From: Flavobacterium taihuense
GTDB taxonomy: Bacteria; Bacteroidota; Bacteroidia; Flavobacteriales; Flavobacteriaceae
Assembly (NCBI RefSeq): GCF_019351435.1
Contig: NZ_JAHWYN010000004.1
Coordinates: 176,505 to 240,504 of the forward strand
Direction of reading: 5' to 3'
DNA length: 64,000 bases
Part shown: piece after piece, positions 28,272-37,160 of the stretch
Layout: every line of letters begins with the position of its first letter
How positions within the stretch are numbered: the stretch's first letter is position 1
Notes under the pieces: model-generated
The model's database searches: none
What the model was told of the DNA's origin: nothing
The model's input: the letters and a program-made list of their open reading frames with translations, nothing else
Program-made: the position numbers and the translations under genes

Positions 28272-28928
28272 TCATTTCTTTATAAATTCATTCAAAACCG
28301 ATTTTCTTCCAATAGTTCTAGTGATGATATCTTTTTCTAAATCCCAGCCCCTTGCAGGGGAATATTCACGACCATACCAAATAATTTGTAAGTGTAAATC
28401 ATTCCACAATTCTTCGGGGAAAATACGTTTGGCATCTTTTTCGGTTTGAACCACATTCTTGCCGTTTGTCAAGTTCCAGCGGTACATCAATCTATGAATA
28501 TGAGTATCTACCGGAAACGCTGGAACTCCAAAAGCTTGTGACATCACTACACTGGCAGTTTTGTGTCCGACAGCTGGCAATTCTTCCAGGTATTCAAAGC
28601 TTTGAGGTACTTGTCCATTATGTTTTTCAATCAAAATTTGTGACAAGCCATGAATTCCTTTTGATTTCATGGGGGATAGTCCGCAAGGCCTTATAATCTC
28701 CTTAATTTCTTCCACCGATAATTTAACCATATCGTACGGATTATCCGCTTTAGCAAAAAGTAAAGGTGTAATTTGGTTCACCCGCACATCCGTACATTGA
28801 GCTGAAAGCAAAACTGCAATCAACAAAGTATAAGGATCTTTATGATCCAGAGGTATCGGAATAGTAGGGTATAACTCATTTAACGTATTTATAACAAATG
28901 TTACGCGTTCCTGTTTGGTCATTTTCAT
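28272..28928 (-). CDS. nth: Endonuclease III-like DNA glycosylase/AP lyase lacking the Fe-S cluster motif
   Basis: 218 residues, the usual size for Nth. LLSAQCTDVRVNQITPLLF and the helix-hairpin-helix ELPAVGHKTASVVM with catalytic Lys, followed by PVDTHIHRLMYRW with catalytic Asp, identify the HhH-GPD family that excises oxidised pyrimidines. The C-terminal C-x6-C-x2-C-x5-C motif that binds 4Fe-4S in E. coli Nth is absent: the region reads WYGREYSPARGWDLEKD, without cysteine. The active-site residues are intact, so a cluster-free but active enzyme is likely. Confidence 0.88.
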   Translation of the reverse strand: MKMTKQERVTFVINTLNELYPTIPIPLDHKDPYTLLIAVLLSAQCTDVRVNQITPLLFAKADNPYDMVKLSVEEIKEIIRPCGLSPMKSKGIHGLSQILIEKHNGQVPQSFEYLEELPAVGHKTASVVMSQAFGVPAFPVDTHIHRLMYRWNLTNGKNVVQTEKDAKRIFPEELWNDLHLQIIWYGREYSPARGWDLEKDIITRTIGRKSVLNEFIKK

Positions 28929-29251
28929 TAGATTTGAACTGTAAAGAAAAGGATTTTCATTTGCAATGACAAAATCAATATCAATTTCAAAAATTTAATT
29001 CAAAAATTATAAGAGCCTAATCCAGCTTTTCGTTGCAACGCCTCATTTATACGGCTTTTTTTCAAAGTTGCGGCAAGAGCTTCCTTTGGTCGCTTTGCCA
29101 TAACAAGAAAAAATAACCCTATAAACTCCGGGGTTTTCACTGCAATCTGGGGCAGACGAAAAAATAATGACAATGATAATTGCAATTATAAATTTTTTAA
29201 ATCCATATTTTATTCTCTATATTCGGACATCTAAATTCTAAAATCTAAAAC
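28929..29251. other. Intergenic region with a GC-richer segment
   Basis: 323 bases between divergent nth and bcp. Bases ~29010-29165 are clearly less AT-rich than their surroundings and contain a 61-codon open frame on the minus strand (ending KAGLGSYNF) that I do not accept as a gene. The segment has the look of an interspersed, formerly coding or repeat sequence. No clear promoter matched the TAnnTTTG pattern. Confidence 0.4.
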
Positions 29252-29704
29252 ATGACCACATTAAAAAAAGGAGATCAAGCACCACAATTTTCAGGAGTGG
29301 ACCAAGATGGGAAATCACATCAACTAGCCGATTATACTGGTAAAAAATTAGTGGTTTTCTTTTATCCAAAAGCGTCTACACCAGGTTGCACAGCAGAGGC
29401 TTGTGATTTAAGAGATAATTTCGAGCGTTTTCAAGCCAATAATTATGCGCTTTTGGGTGTGAGCGCCGACAGTGCCAAGGCACAAGCCAAGTTCAAGGAT
29501 AAATATCAGTTGCCTTTTCCATTATTAGCCGATGAGGATAAATCGGTAATAAACGCCTTTGGCGTTTGGGGTCCCAAAAAGTTTATGGGGAAAGAATACA
29601 ACGGAATTCACAGAACCACATTTGTAATTGACGAAAATGGAATTATAGCTGATGTAATCTCTGAAGTAAAAACCAAAGAACACACTAATCAGATTTTGAA
29701 ATAA
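29252..29704 (+). CDS. bcp: Thioredoxin-dependent thiol peroxidase (Bcp/PrxQ)
   Basis: 150 residues, full length for the BCP/PrxQ group. FFYPKASTPGCTAEACDLRDNF holds the peroxidatic Cys46 and, five residues on, the resolving Cys51, the atypical 2-Cys arrangement of this subfamily; Pro39 and Thr43 of the PxxxT(x)xC motif are also present. Cytoplasmic reduction of H2O2 and organic hydroperoxides with thioredoxin. Monocistronic by context: divergent from nth and followed by a terminator. Confidence 0.95.
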   Translation: MTTLKKGDQAPQFSGVDQDGKSHQLADYTGKKLVVFFYPKASTPGCTAEACDLRDNFERFQANNYALLGVSADSAKAQAKFKDKYQLPFPLLADEDKSVINAFGVWGPKKFMGKEYNGIHRTTFVIDENGIIADVISEVKTKEHTNQILK

Positions 29705-29730
29705 ATAGATTTTATACAGTCATTTGAAAT

Positions 29731-29772
29731 AAAAATTCCAAGGAAAACAATTTGTCTTTCTTGGAATTTTTT
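29731..29772. terminator. Bidirectional terminator after bcp
   Basis: Stem AAAAATTCCAAG / CTTGGAATTTTT with a 17-base loop, followed by T residues on both strands. It separates bcp (plus) from the convergent gene at 29806-31266. Confidence 0.8.
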
Positions 29773-29805
29773 ATTAAATAATACTGTTTATGGATAAATA
29801 TAATC

Positions 29806-31266
29806 TTAATTACTTGTTTCCAAAAGTGTATTAGACTGATATCCAAAAAGACGTTTTTCTTTAATGATTTCTGGTACTCCTGGGGGTAACATTTCTTCCC
29901 ATCCCGGTTTTCCCGCACTAATCATTTTTAGTACTTCACGAGAGAAGACCTCTAATATCTCAGGGTTGTAGTCCTCAATGTCAACTACTTTTCCGTTAAA
30001 TTTAAAGAATTTGTATAATTCTTTCATTCTCGGATGTACTTTTAAATTTTTAGAAGTGATGATTTCTCCATCTTCGCCTAGCATCGGATATAAGAAAACT
30101 TTCATGTCGCGATAGAATAATTTTCCGAAGGCTTCGAGTATTCCACCGCTCAAATGACGGTAATATTTCTCGTCAAATATGTCCACTAAGTTGTTTACAC
30201 CCATGGCTAGCCCCATTCTGGCTTTGGTGTAATTAGAGAAATATTCTACCACTTTATAATATTCCTGGAAATTGGATATCATTACAGTCTGGCCTAATGA
30301 ACATAGCAATTCGGCGCGATCCATGAAATCTCTTTCGTCAATTTCCCCATCAGATCGTAAATTTGACAATGTAATTTCAAAAATAACTAGAGTATTTTCT
30401 TTTTCTACTTTGTTTTCTTCCAAGAACATTTTTAAGGATTGTTTGTACATATCCATGTTTACCTTGGTAACTGGACGGAAACTTCCTCTAAAAGCAAGTA
30501 TGTTTTTCTTGTATAAAATAGCGGCCGGCAGGATATTTTTGCCTTCTGGATTGAACATTACCGCATCGGTCATGCCATTTTTGACCAATTGTAAACTCAT
30601 CAATCGGTTGTCTACGTCAGCAAAACGAGGGCCTGAGAAATTGATGGTATCAATTTCCAGTTGGTCTTTGTCTAAGTGGTCATATAAGTAGCGCAGTAAT
30701 TTTTTGGGATCATTGTATTTATAGAAAGCACCATAAATCAAATTTACACCCAAAACTCCTAATGTTTCTTGTTGTAATCTGGAATCGGTTTCTTTGAAAC
30801 GAATGTGGATAATAATTTCGTTGTAAGCTTCAGTCGGATCTAGTTGATAGCGAATTCCTACCCAGCCATGGCCCTTAAATTGTTTGGCAAAATCTATGGT
30901 AGCGACTGTATTAGCATAACTAAAAAACATTTTGTTCGGATGTTTTGTTCTGCTTAATCGTTCTTCAATCAATTCACCTTCAAAAGTAAGCATCTTTTTA
31001 AGGCGGCTTTCGGTTACATAACGGCCGTCTTCTTCAATTCCATAAACGGCATCACTAAAGTCTTTATCATAAGCTGACATTGCTTTTGCGATTGTCCCAG
31101 ATGATCCACCAGATCTAAAAAAATGTCTCACTGTTTCTTGACCAGCGCCAATTTCAGCAAAAGTTCCGTATATGTTTTCATTCAAATTAATACGAAGTGC
31201 TTTGTCCTTTAAAGAAGGGATCTGCTCGATAACTTTGTCTCCTTTTAGTTTTATTTTGGCTTCCAT
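29806..31266 (-). CDS. Conserved cytoplasmic protein of unknown function, 486 aa
   Basis: No signal peptide or TM segment. The N-terminal region contains INLNENIYGTFAEIGAGQET, HFFRSGGSSGTIAKAMSAYD and KMFFSYANTVATIDFAKQ, with GHGWVGIRYQL following. The middle and C-terminal parts look like a regular alpha/beta enzyme (LLCSLGQTVMISNFQEYYKVVEYF). I cannot link these motifs to a characterised activity. Sequence texture suggests strong conservation. It is divergent from the MBL-fold gene and has its own putative promoter. No neighbour gives a functional hint. Confidence 0.8.
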   Translation of the reverse strand: MEAKIKLKGDKVIEQIPSLKDKALRINLNENIYGTFAEIGAGQETVRHFFRSGGSSGTIAKAMSAYDKDFSDAVYGIEEDGRYVTESRLKKMLTFEGELIEERLSRTKHPNKMFFSYANTVATIDFAKQFKGHGWVGIRYQLDPTEAYNEIIIHIRFKETDSRLQQETLGVLGVNLIYGAFYKYNDPKKLLRYLYDHLDKDQLEIDTINFSGPRFADVDNRLMSLQLVKNGMTDAVMFNPEGKNILPAAILYKKNILAFRGSFRPVTKVNMDMYKQSLKMFLEENKVEKENTLVIFEITLSNLRSDGEIDERDFMDRAELLCSLGQTVMISNFQEYYKVVEYFSNYTKARMGLAMGVNNLVDIFDEKYYRHLSGGILEAFGKLFYRDMKVFLYPMLGEDGEIITSKNLKVHPRMKELYKFFKFNGKVVDIEDYNPEILEVFSREVLKMISAGKPGWEEMLPPGVPEIIKEKRLFGYQSNTLLETSN

Positions 31267-31297
31267 TTTTTTTTGTTTAAATTCGGCGATTATGTTA

Positions 31298-31305
31298 CAA
31301 AGTTA
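31298..31305 (-). promoter_or_regulatory. Candidate -7 element for the 486-aa protein gene
   Basis: Minus-strand TAACTTTG fits TAnnTTTG and lies about 32 bases before the ATG. No TTG at the correct -33 spacing, so support is partial. Confidence 0.3.
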
Positions 31306-31339
31306 ATTAATTAGGCTTCTAATGAAAGAGATTTAATCC

Positions 31340-31347
31340 TATTTTTG
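31340..31347 (+). promoter_or_regulatory. Candidate -7 element for the MBL-fold gene
   Basis: TATTTTTG fits TAnnTTTG, 18 bases before the TTG start. No TTG at -33, so support is partial. Confidence 0.3.
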
Positions 31348-31365
31348 TAAAAAAAAGAAAGTCAA

Positions 31366-32130
31366 TTGAAGGTATATTTTTTAGGCACAGGTACGTCTCA
31401 AGGGATTCCTATTATAGGGAGCGATCATGAAGTTTGTAAAAGCACTGATTTTAAGGATAAAAGGCTCCGAGTTTCGGCCTGGATCTCCTGGGAGGATCAC
31501 TCGTACGTTATCGATTGCGGTCCCGATTTCAGGCAGCAAATGCTGGCTTCCAATTGCAGAAAAGTAGACGGCATCTTATTTACTCACGAACATGCCGATC
31601 ATACAGCTGGTTTGGACGATATTCGTCCCTTTAATTTTAGACAAGGAGAAATCCCAATTTATGCTCATAAAAGAGTACTTGTCAATATTGAGAAGCGATT
31701 CGATTACATATTTAAAACAGTAGATAAATACCCAGGTGCACCTTCAGTAAAAACCATAGAAATTGAAAATAATGTGCCTTTTCCTATTGGTGATAAAATG
31801 GCTATTCCTATAAGTGTGCTGCATGGAGATCTTCAGGTTTTTGGGTTTAGAATCGATGATTTTGCTTATTTAACAGATGTAAAAACCATTGAAGAGGCTG
31901 AGATAGTTAAATTGAAAAAACTTAAGGTATTGGTAGTTAATGCTTTGCGGTTGCAGCCTCATAATACGCATTTTAATTTGCAGGAAGCACTCGATTTTAT
32001 AGCTTTGCTAAAACCTGAAAAGGCATATCTTACCCATATCAGTCACATGCTGGGTTTTCACGAAGAAGTTCAAAAAAAACTGCCTTCAAATGTTTTCTTG
32101 GCTTATGATAATTTAGAAATTACAATTTAA
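31366..32130 (+). CDS. MBL-fold metallo-hydrolase (PhnP-like phosphodiesterase family)
   Basis: 254 residues. The start is TTG at 31366; the protein begins (M)KVYFLGTGTSQGIP, the standard N-terminus of this group, so the start is secure. The metal site is visible: THEHADH (HxHxDH) near residue 70, CGPDFRQQM before it, ISVLHGDLQVFGFRI, then YLTDVK and the final LTHISHMLG. Such enzymes hydrolyse cyclic or linear phosphodiesters with two metal ions. Cytoplasmic. The next gene starts 12 bases downstream and is probably co-transcribed. Confidence 0.88.
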   Translation: MKVYFLGTGTSQGIPIIGSDHEVCKSTDFKDKRLRVSAWISWEDHSYVIDCGPDFRQQMLASNCRKVDGILFTHEHADHTAGLDDIRPFNFRQGEIPIYAHKRVLVNIEKRFDYIFKTVDKYPGAPSVKTIEIENNVPFPIGDKMAIPISVLHGDLQVFGFRIDDFAYLTDVKTIEEAEIVKLKKLKVLVVNALRLQPHNTHFNLQEALDFIALLKPEKAYLTHISHMLGFHEEVQKKLPSNVFLAYDNLEITI

Positions 32131-32142
32131 TTTTAATAATAA

Positions 32143-32643
32143 ATGAAACAATCATTATTCCTTTACGCTTTAATTTTGTCATTAGTTTTTAATGTTTACA
32201 CCTATATGTACTTGAGCAAAGAGGTGACTTTTGAACAAGATAAGTATAAAAAGACGACAACCAAATTAAAAGACAGTTTGCAATCGGTTACCAATAAATT
32301 GTCGGATACTAACTATTTTTCATTGGAAAAAAATGAAAATGCTCAAAATTATTTTGAGTCGGCTAAGTCGGATAAAATCAGAAATTATATTACTTTAATT
32401 CCGTACGTTACCGAACAATTATTGGATTTGAATGCCAATCCAAAAGGGAATCCATATACTGGACAAGAGCAATTGGGAGCTAATAAGTTTTCAATCAACA
32501 AAGTAAAAGTCCTGAATCACCGTTGGATTATTGCTGATTATAGTGATGGGGAATATTGGGGTGAAGTATTGCTGAAATATTTCATCAACGATGACGAAAG
32601 TGTTTCTTTTGAAGTAAATCAGTCTTTTTTATATCAGAAGTAG
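32143..32643 (+). CDS. Small membrane-anchored protein of unknown function
   Basis: 166 residues. One N-terminal TM helix (residues ~4-22, SLFLYALILSLVFNVYTYMY), then a charged, coiled-coil-like stretch (KYKKTTTKLKDSLQSVTNKL) and a globular periplasmic-looking domain with WIIADYSDGEYWGEVLLKYF. I do not recognise the family. It follows the MBL-fold gene by 12 bases, so the pair is likely one operon. Confidence 0.75.
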   Translation: MKQSLFLYALILSLVFNVYTYMYLSKEVTFEQDKYKKTTTKLKDSLQSVTNKLSDTNYFSLEKNENAQNYFESAKSDKIRNYITLIPYVTEQLLDLNANPKGNPYTGQEQLGANKFSINKVKVLNHRWIIADYSDGEYWGEVLLKYFINDDESVSFEVNQSFLYQK

Positions 32644-32654
32644 ATTGTATTACC

Positions 32655-32716
32655 GCAGATTCTCAGATTTTTTAAAGGTGAATTTATTCCTAAATTAATT
32701 AAATCTGCGAATCTGC
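32655..32716. repeat. Interspersed-type inverted repeat acting as bidirectional terminator
   Basis: GCAGATTCTCAGATTT (32655-32670) pairs with AAATCTGCGAATCTGC (32701-32716) with one mismatch around a 30-base loop; the stem itself is made of a repeated CAGATT/AATCTG word. T-runs follow. It lies between convergent genes (unknown membrane protein and alpha/beta hydrolase). The repeated-word structure resembles dispersed intergenic repeats of flavobacterial genomes; copy number cannot be seen here. Confidence 0.6.
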
Positions 32717-32724
32717 TGTGTTTT

Positions 32725-33372
32725 TTAGTTTGTTAGCAACCAATTCTTGAAATCATGAAAATTTTGTGGAGCTACTCCATGACCAACAGGATATTCTTTG
32801 TATGTGATTGCAACGCCTAATTTTTCTAAAATTGCCGGTGTTTTTCGGGCCCAGTCCACAGGAATCACTTGGTCTACCGTTCCGTGCGAAGCAAATATTT
32901 TGAGTTTACTTAGATTGTTTTTTAAGTAATCTTCAGCTGCTATTTCCAAATTGATATAGCCGCTCATCGCAACTACTTTATTTATTTTTTCGGGGTATGA
33001 AAGTGCCACTGCATAACTCAAAATAGAACCTTGACTGAAGCCAATCAGATTGACATCATTGGCATCAATAGGATAATTGGCAATCAATTCATCAATAAAT
33101 TTGGCAATTACATCTCTTGAAATTCGTGCTTGATCGTTATCAGAAAATTTATTTTGATCGGCATCAAAATTGATGGCATACCAAGCATAACTTCCGTATT
33201 GAAGGTCATAAGGCGCACGAGCCGAAATGATATAATACTCATCTGGCAGTTCTGGTGCAAACGAAAATAAATCGGCTTCGTTGCTGCCGTAACCATGAAG
33301 TAAAAGCAATAGCGGATTTTTGTCGAGAATCACTTTTGGTTCTCGTATTTTATATTCTAAGGAGAGATTCAT
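32725..33372 (-). CDS. Alpha/beta-hydrolase (phospholipase/carboxylesterase family)
   Basis: 215 residues, the usual size of the family. LLLLHGYGSNEADL forms the oxyanion loop, GFSQGSILSY the nucleophile elbow with catalytic Ser, FASHGTVDQVIP carries the Asp, and YPVGHGVAP the His. No signal peptide, so cytoplasmic. It is the last gene of a minus-strand series (batA-like, dihydroorotase-like, small membrane protein), though no functional connection is evident. Confidence 0.88.
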   Translation of the reverse strand: MNLSLEYKIREPKVILDKNPLLLLLHGYGSNEADLFSFAPELPDEYYIISARAPYDLQYGSYAWYAINFDADQNKFSDNDQARISRDVIAKFIDELIANYPIDANDVNLIGFSQGSILSYAVALSYPEKINKVVAMSGYINLEIAAEDYLKNNLSKLKIFASHGTVDQVIPVDWARKTPAILEKLGVAITYKEYPVGHGVAPQNFHDFKNWLLTN

Positions 33373-33430
33373 GGCGATATTTATGATTTTAGTTCCGAAA
33401 GTTTTCGGGATCAGATTCTATAATTTATTT

Positions 33431-33757
33431 TTAAGAGATGCTTTTAAGCCATTTTTGATAATATTCACCAAGTAATGGAACGGGTTTTGTTTCGCCTTTT
33501 ATAGCGCTGAAAATTCCGTAAGACCATAAGACGGAAATGAAAATCCACATCGGCGCAGAAATCATTAAACTGTCGAAATTGCTAATAATTAATCCCAAAG
33601 AAATAAAAGTAAGTGTTAGTCCTAATCCTTGACGGATATGAAAGGAAGCAAATTCATTTTTGTCTTCACTATTCATGGACATTGCAATAAATACACCAAT
33701 TCCTAAAATATAACTGGTAATAGCTGCTGTTTTTCCAGCTTCGATAGTATTGTTCAT
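33431..33757 (-). CDS. Small integral membrane protein (DUF4870/Tic20-like)
   Basis: 108 residues with three TM segments: AAITSYILGIGVFIAMSM, GLTLTFISLGLIISNF and PMWIFISVLWSYGIFSAI, separated by EFASFHIRQGLGL, a pattern (HxRQ) common to the DUF4870/Tic20-like family. Function unknown. It starts 9 bases after the dihydroorotase-like gene stop, indicating co-transcription. Confidence 0.75.
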   Translation of the reverse strand: MNNTIEAGKTAAITSYILGIGVFIAMSMNSEDKNEFASFHIRQGLGLTLTFISLGLIISNFDSLMISAPMWIFISVLWSYGIFSAIKGETKPVPLLGEYYQKWLKSIS

Positions 33758-33766
33758 GTTGATTTG

Positions 33767-35020
33767 TTATCCTAAAATTAATTGGTCTTGGTTCAAAATT
33801 CCATATACTTTTCCTTTTTGAGTAGTGCCTAGAAAAGCTGAGTTTTTTGATTTTGAAAGTATATTTTGTTTAGTGAATACACTATTACCTTCGGGGTTGA
33901 ATAAGGTGATATTGGCAATCTCACCTTCGTTAATGCTATTACTTGGAATACTGAAAATCGATTTTCCTAAAGTGAATTTCTCGATTATAGTTTCTAATGG
34001 AAGTATGGTCATCAAAGCTCCAAAAGCACTTTCGAGTCCGATAGTTCCATTTTTTGCCAAATCAAATTCCATTTTTTTATGCTCGATGTCAATCGGATTA
34101 TGGTCGGATGTGATTAAATCGATGGTTCCGTCAAGAACTCCATTTATCAATGCTTGTCTGTCGCTTTCGGTTTTCAATGGTGGAGTCACTTTATATCGGG
34201 TATCAAAACCTTCCAGTTTTTCATCGGTTAAAACCAAATGATGAACGGTTACACTACAAGTAACGTTCAGCCCTTTTGCTTTAGCTTCTTTAATCAATTG
34301 AACTGATTTTGCAGAAGAAATGGTTGGAATGTGCATTTTACCACCAGTATATTCCAATAAAAACAAGTTTCTGGCAATTTGCAATTCTTCGGCCAAATCA
34401 GGAATTCCTTTTAGTCCTAATCTTGTGGAAACAATCCCCTCATTGACTACGCCATTTCCTTTTATCTTATCATCCTGTGCAAATGCAATAACCAATCCAT
34501 CAAAATCTTGAACGTATTGTAATGCTATTTTTAGCAAATTAGCATTATCTAAACTTTTCGTATAATCGCCAAAGGCAATAGCGCCAGAATTTTTCATATC
34601 ATACAATTCGGCCATGTCTTTGCCTTCACTTTCCTTTGTTAAAGCTCCAATTGGAAAGAGTTGCGTAGCAAAACCATTGCCTTTATTTTTTACAAAATTT
34701 ACTTGAGCTTGATTGTCTATAACTGGATAAGAATTGGGTTGTAATGCAATGGCAGTAAAACCGCTTCTGGCTGCAACATCAAGTCCGTTTGCGATAGTTT
34801 CTCTGTCTTCAAATCCAGGCTCACCAAGGGATACGCTGCTGTCAAACCATCCTTGTGAAAGGTGAAGATTATCAAGCTTTAGTTCTTCGGCATTATCGGA
34901 ATTTGGAAGTGTCGTTCCTATTTTTTTTATAAAACCATCTACAATTAAAAGATCTACAGTCTGATTGTGAAAGGGACTTTTCGAATCGATAATTTTGGCG
35001 CCTCGGATGATTATTTTCAT
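33767..35020 (-). CDS. Dihydroorotase-family protein, probably catalytically inactive
   Basis: 417 residues with the full amidohydrolase layout of class I dihydroorotases: GWFDSSVSLGEPGFEDRETI, RSGFTAIALQPNSYPVIDN, GVVNEGIVSTRLGLKGIP and LITSDHNPIDIEHK. The metal-binding residues are mostly gone. The canonical D-x-H-x-H reads D60-S-S62-V-S64; the N-H-x-E-D histidine position reads IAFAQDD; the H-x-x-H position reads HIPTIS. Only the late Asp (TSDHNP) is kept. It is therefore likely a non-catalytic homologue, as known for PyrC' proteins that scaffold aspartate transcarbamoylase, or has a different activity. Same strand as the batA-like gene, spaced 31 bases. Confidence 0.85.
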   Translation of the reverse strand: MKIIIRGAKIIDSKSPFHNQTVDLLIVDGFIKKIGTTLPNSDNAEELKLDNLHLSQGWFDSSVSLGEPGFEDRETIANGLDVAARSGFTAIALQPNSYPVIDNQAQVNFVKNKGNGFATQLFPIGALTKESEGKDMAELYDMKNSGAIAFGDYTKSLDNANLLKIALQYVQDFDGLVIAFAQDDKIKGNGVVNEGIVSTRLGLKGIPDLAEELQIARNLFLLEYTGGKMHIPTISSAKSVQLIKEAKAKGLNVTCSVTVHHLVLTDEKLEGFDTRYKVTPPLKTESDRQALINGVLDGTIDLITSDHNPIDIEHKKMEFDLAKNGTIGLESAFGALMTILPLETIIEKFTLGKSIFSIPSNSINEGEIANITLFNPEGNSVFTKQNILSKSKNSAFLGTTQKGKVYGILNQDQLILG

Positions 35021-35051
35021 GTGTATTTAGTAATTTTTAGAAACTGGATTG

Positions 35052-36980
35052 TTATTTCACAAATTTGATAATTGCCATTTCCAATGCTAGGAAGAGCAGT
35101 GCAAAGATAATAAACCATTTCCAAATTTGATTGTCGCTTCGGCTGGTTTGTAGCGTATCAAAAATGGTTGAAATGGAATCACTTGTTTTATAATCTGATA
35201 ATGTGCTTTCGTTGACTTGATCCAGATTACTCTCGGTTCGGGCGTAATTAAAACTGATGTTTTCTATAGGTTTGTTGGAGTTGTATATCATGTAATTACC
35301 TGCTTTTTCCGGATAATCATTAAAAAATAATTGGACTTTATTATTCAGCAGTTGTTGTACTGGGATAAATTGCTCTTCGGTATTTTTTACTGTGAGAATT
35401 TCATCTTTAGACAATAAAGCGGAAACAAGATATGAAGTGTTATTGCCAATAGTGTTGGCATTAATACCGTTGTTTTGCTCGCTTAAAGCCATTTTATAAA
35501 AGACAGGAACAATTAATGGTGACTGTTGAAAATTGGAATTCAAAGTGTTTATTGGAGCCGAAAAGATATAAACCGATGAAACAGCATTTCTTAAAGCTAT
35601 TAAAAAAGGTGATTGATCTTCAAAGGTTAAAACCGCAGGACTTGTGTTGGAAATGGTAAATTCTTTTTTGGTCTTAGGATATTGAAAATTATTGGTTTTG
35701 TTTTCAAAAACGCCAGCAAACAACGGGTGACTAAAGTTGATTTTGGTAATCAGTTTTTCATTTGATTCTAATGATTGAAATTGGGTAGATCCAAATTGAT
35801 TCACTAATGTATTTAAGTTAGATATTGAAGCTGTTTCCGAGGGAATTACAATCAGATTTCCTCCTTTGTTGACAAAAGCTTTTAAAGTGGTTTGTAAGGC
35901 TTGCGGAATTTCGTCCAGTTCATTCAAAACAATGGCATCTTGTTTGTCAATGCTGTTATAATCTAAAGAATTTAGTGTAAAAGAACTGTAATTGAATTCA
36001 TCGGAAGTATAAATTCGTGCCAGAAAATTATTTTTTTCGGGAGCACCAATACTGATTATGTTTGTTTTTTTGATATTTGAAATACTAAAAAACAATTTAT
36101 TATCATAAGCTAAATCATTATCCTCAATAGAAACATAGCCATGAAAAGCTTGCTTGGGAATGGTAAAATTAATGGTTTGTTTTTTGTTCTTAAAATTAAT
36201 GATGGTTTTGGCAATCAATTTGTTTTGATTATACAAAGCCACAGGAACCGGTTTGAAATCGGTACCATAATTCGTGGTGTTGATACTTAATTCGTAAAAA
36301 TCATCGAGCGTTTGACGAATAAACACACTGTCAATAGCTACATTATTTTTTTGTTCTGCCTTTGGAATAATAAAATACGGAGTATCATCTTTGCCAATGT
36401 TTTTTAGTTGGTTTTGAGTTAATCCTACAGCATCAGTAATGATTACAATATCTTTTTTGAAAGCCGATTTATGGGCTTTAACTTTGGCTATAATATTGTC
36501 TAATTGAAAAGGAGTTGCACTGTATTTTAGGTTTTGCAATTCACTTCGAATGGTTTTGATATCCGTATTCCAATAATTATCTGTATTTGTTAATAAAGAA
36601 AAACGGGTATTTTCTGGAGTCTCTTCGAGCAGTTCTTGAACGGCACGCTTTAATAATTCTCCTTTTTTTCCTTTGGCTTGCATACTAAAGGAATTGTCCA
36701 AAATAATATACATTTCATTGTTGGCATTTTTAATGTCTTTAGATTCAAAAAAAGGCTGAGCAAAGGCAAGAATTATGCAGGTTAGCAAAAGCATTCTACA
36801 AGCTAAAAGTAGCCATTTTTTGATTTTGGAACTTTTTCTGGTTTGTATTGAAAGGGCTTTTAGGAAACGAACATTAGTGAAATATTCTTTTTTGAAACGC
36901 CTTAATTGAAATAAATGAACCAAAATTGGAACAATCAAAAGGAAGAGAAAGAATAGAATTTCGGGTTGTTTAAAGTGCAT
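35052..36980 (-). CDS. BatA-domain/von Willebrand A membrane protein
   Basis: 642 residues. N-terminal BatA (aerotolerance regulator N-terminal) domain: FKQPEILFFLFLLIVPILVHLFQLRRFKK-type start with one TM helix, followed by KIKKWLLLACRMLLLTCIIL as the second TM. A vWA domain follows with the MIDAS-like YIILDNSFSMQAKG. A long periplasmic part ends in a TM helix (IWKWFIIFALLFLALEMAII). Inner membrane; role unknown, often described with Bat operons. It heads the four-gene minus-strand operon ending at 32725. Confidence 0.85.
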   Translation of the reverse strand: MHFKQPEILFFLFLLIVPILVHLFQLRRFKKEYFTNVRFLKALSIQTRKSSKIKKWLLLACRMLLLTCIILAFAQPFFESKDIKNANNEMYIILDNSFSMQAKGKKGELLKRAVQELLEETPENTRFSLLTNTDNYWNTDIKTIRSELQNLKYSATPFQLDNIIAKVKAHKSAFKKDIVIITDAVGLTQNQLKNIGKDDTPYFIIPKAEQKNNVAIDSVFIRQTLDDFYELSINTTNYGTDFKPVPVALYNQNKLIAKTIINFKNKKQTINFTIPKQAFHGYVSIEDNDLAYDNKLFFSISNIKKTNIISIGAPEKNNFLARIYTSDEFNYSSFTLNSLDYNSIDKQDAIVLNELDEIPQALQTTLKAFVNKGGNLIVIPSETASISNLNTLVNQFGSTQFQSLESNEKLITKINFSHPLFAGVFENKTNNFQYPKTKKEFTISNTSPAVLTFEDQSPFLIALRNAVSSVYIFSAPINTLNSNFQQSPLIVPVFYKMALSEQNNGINANTIGNNTSYLVSALLSKDEILTVKNTEEQFIPVQQLLNNKVQLFFNDYPEKAGNYMIYNSNKPIENISFNYARTESNLDQVNESTLSDYKTSDSISTIFDTLQTSRSDNQIWKWFIIFALLFLALEMAIIKFVK

Positions 36981-37160
36981 TCTGAGATTTTGTTTGCTTC
37001 ACAGGATTTTATGACAATGGAGTTCGTTGAATTTTGTGAGTCAAAAATACAAATTTGTTGGCAGTTTCTTACGATGTTATGATTATTTTTCAAAACAGGA
37101 AACAAATAGGGTAATTCTGAAAGAAAATAAGTATTTTAGCTATTCTGAAAATTATAAAAC

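Noticed and set aside
29000..29185. 61-codon minus-strand ORF (ends KAGLGSYNF)
   Set aside because: No recognisable family, no promoter, unusual composition; more likely part of an intergenic repeat-like segment.
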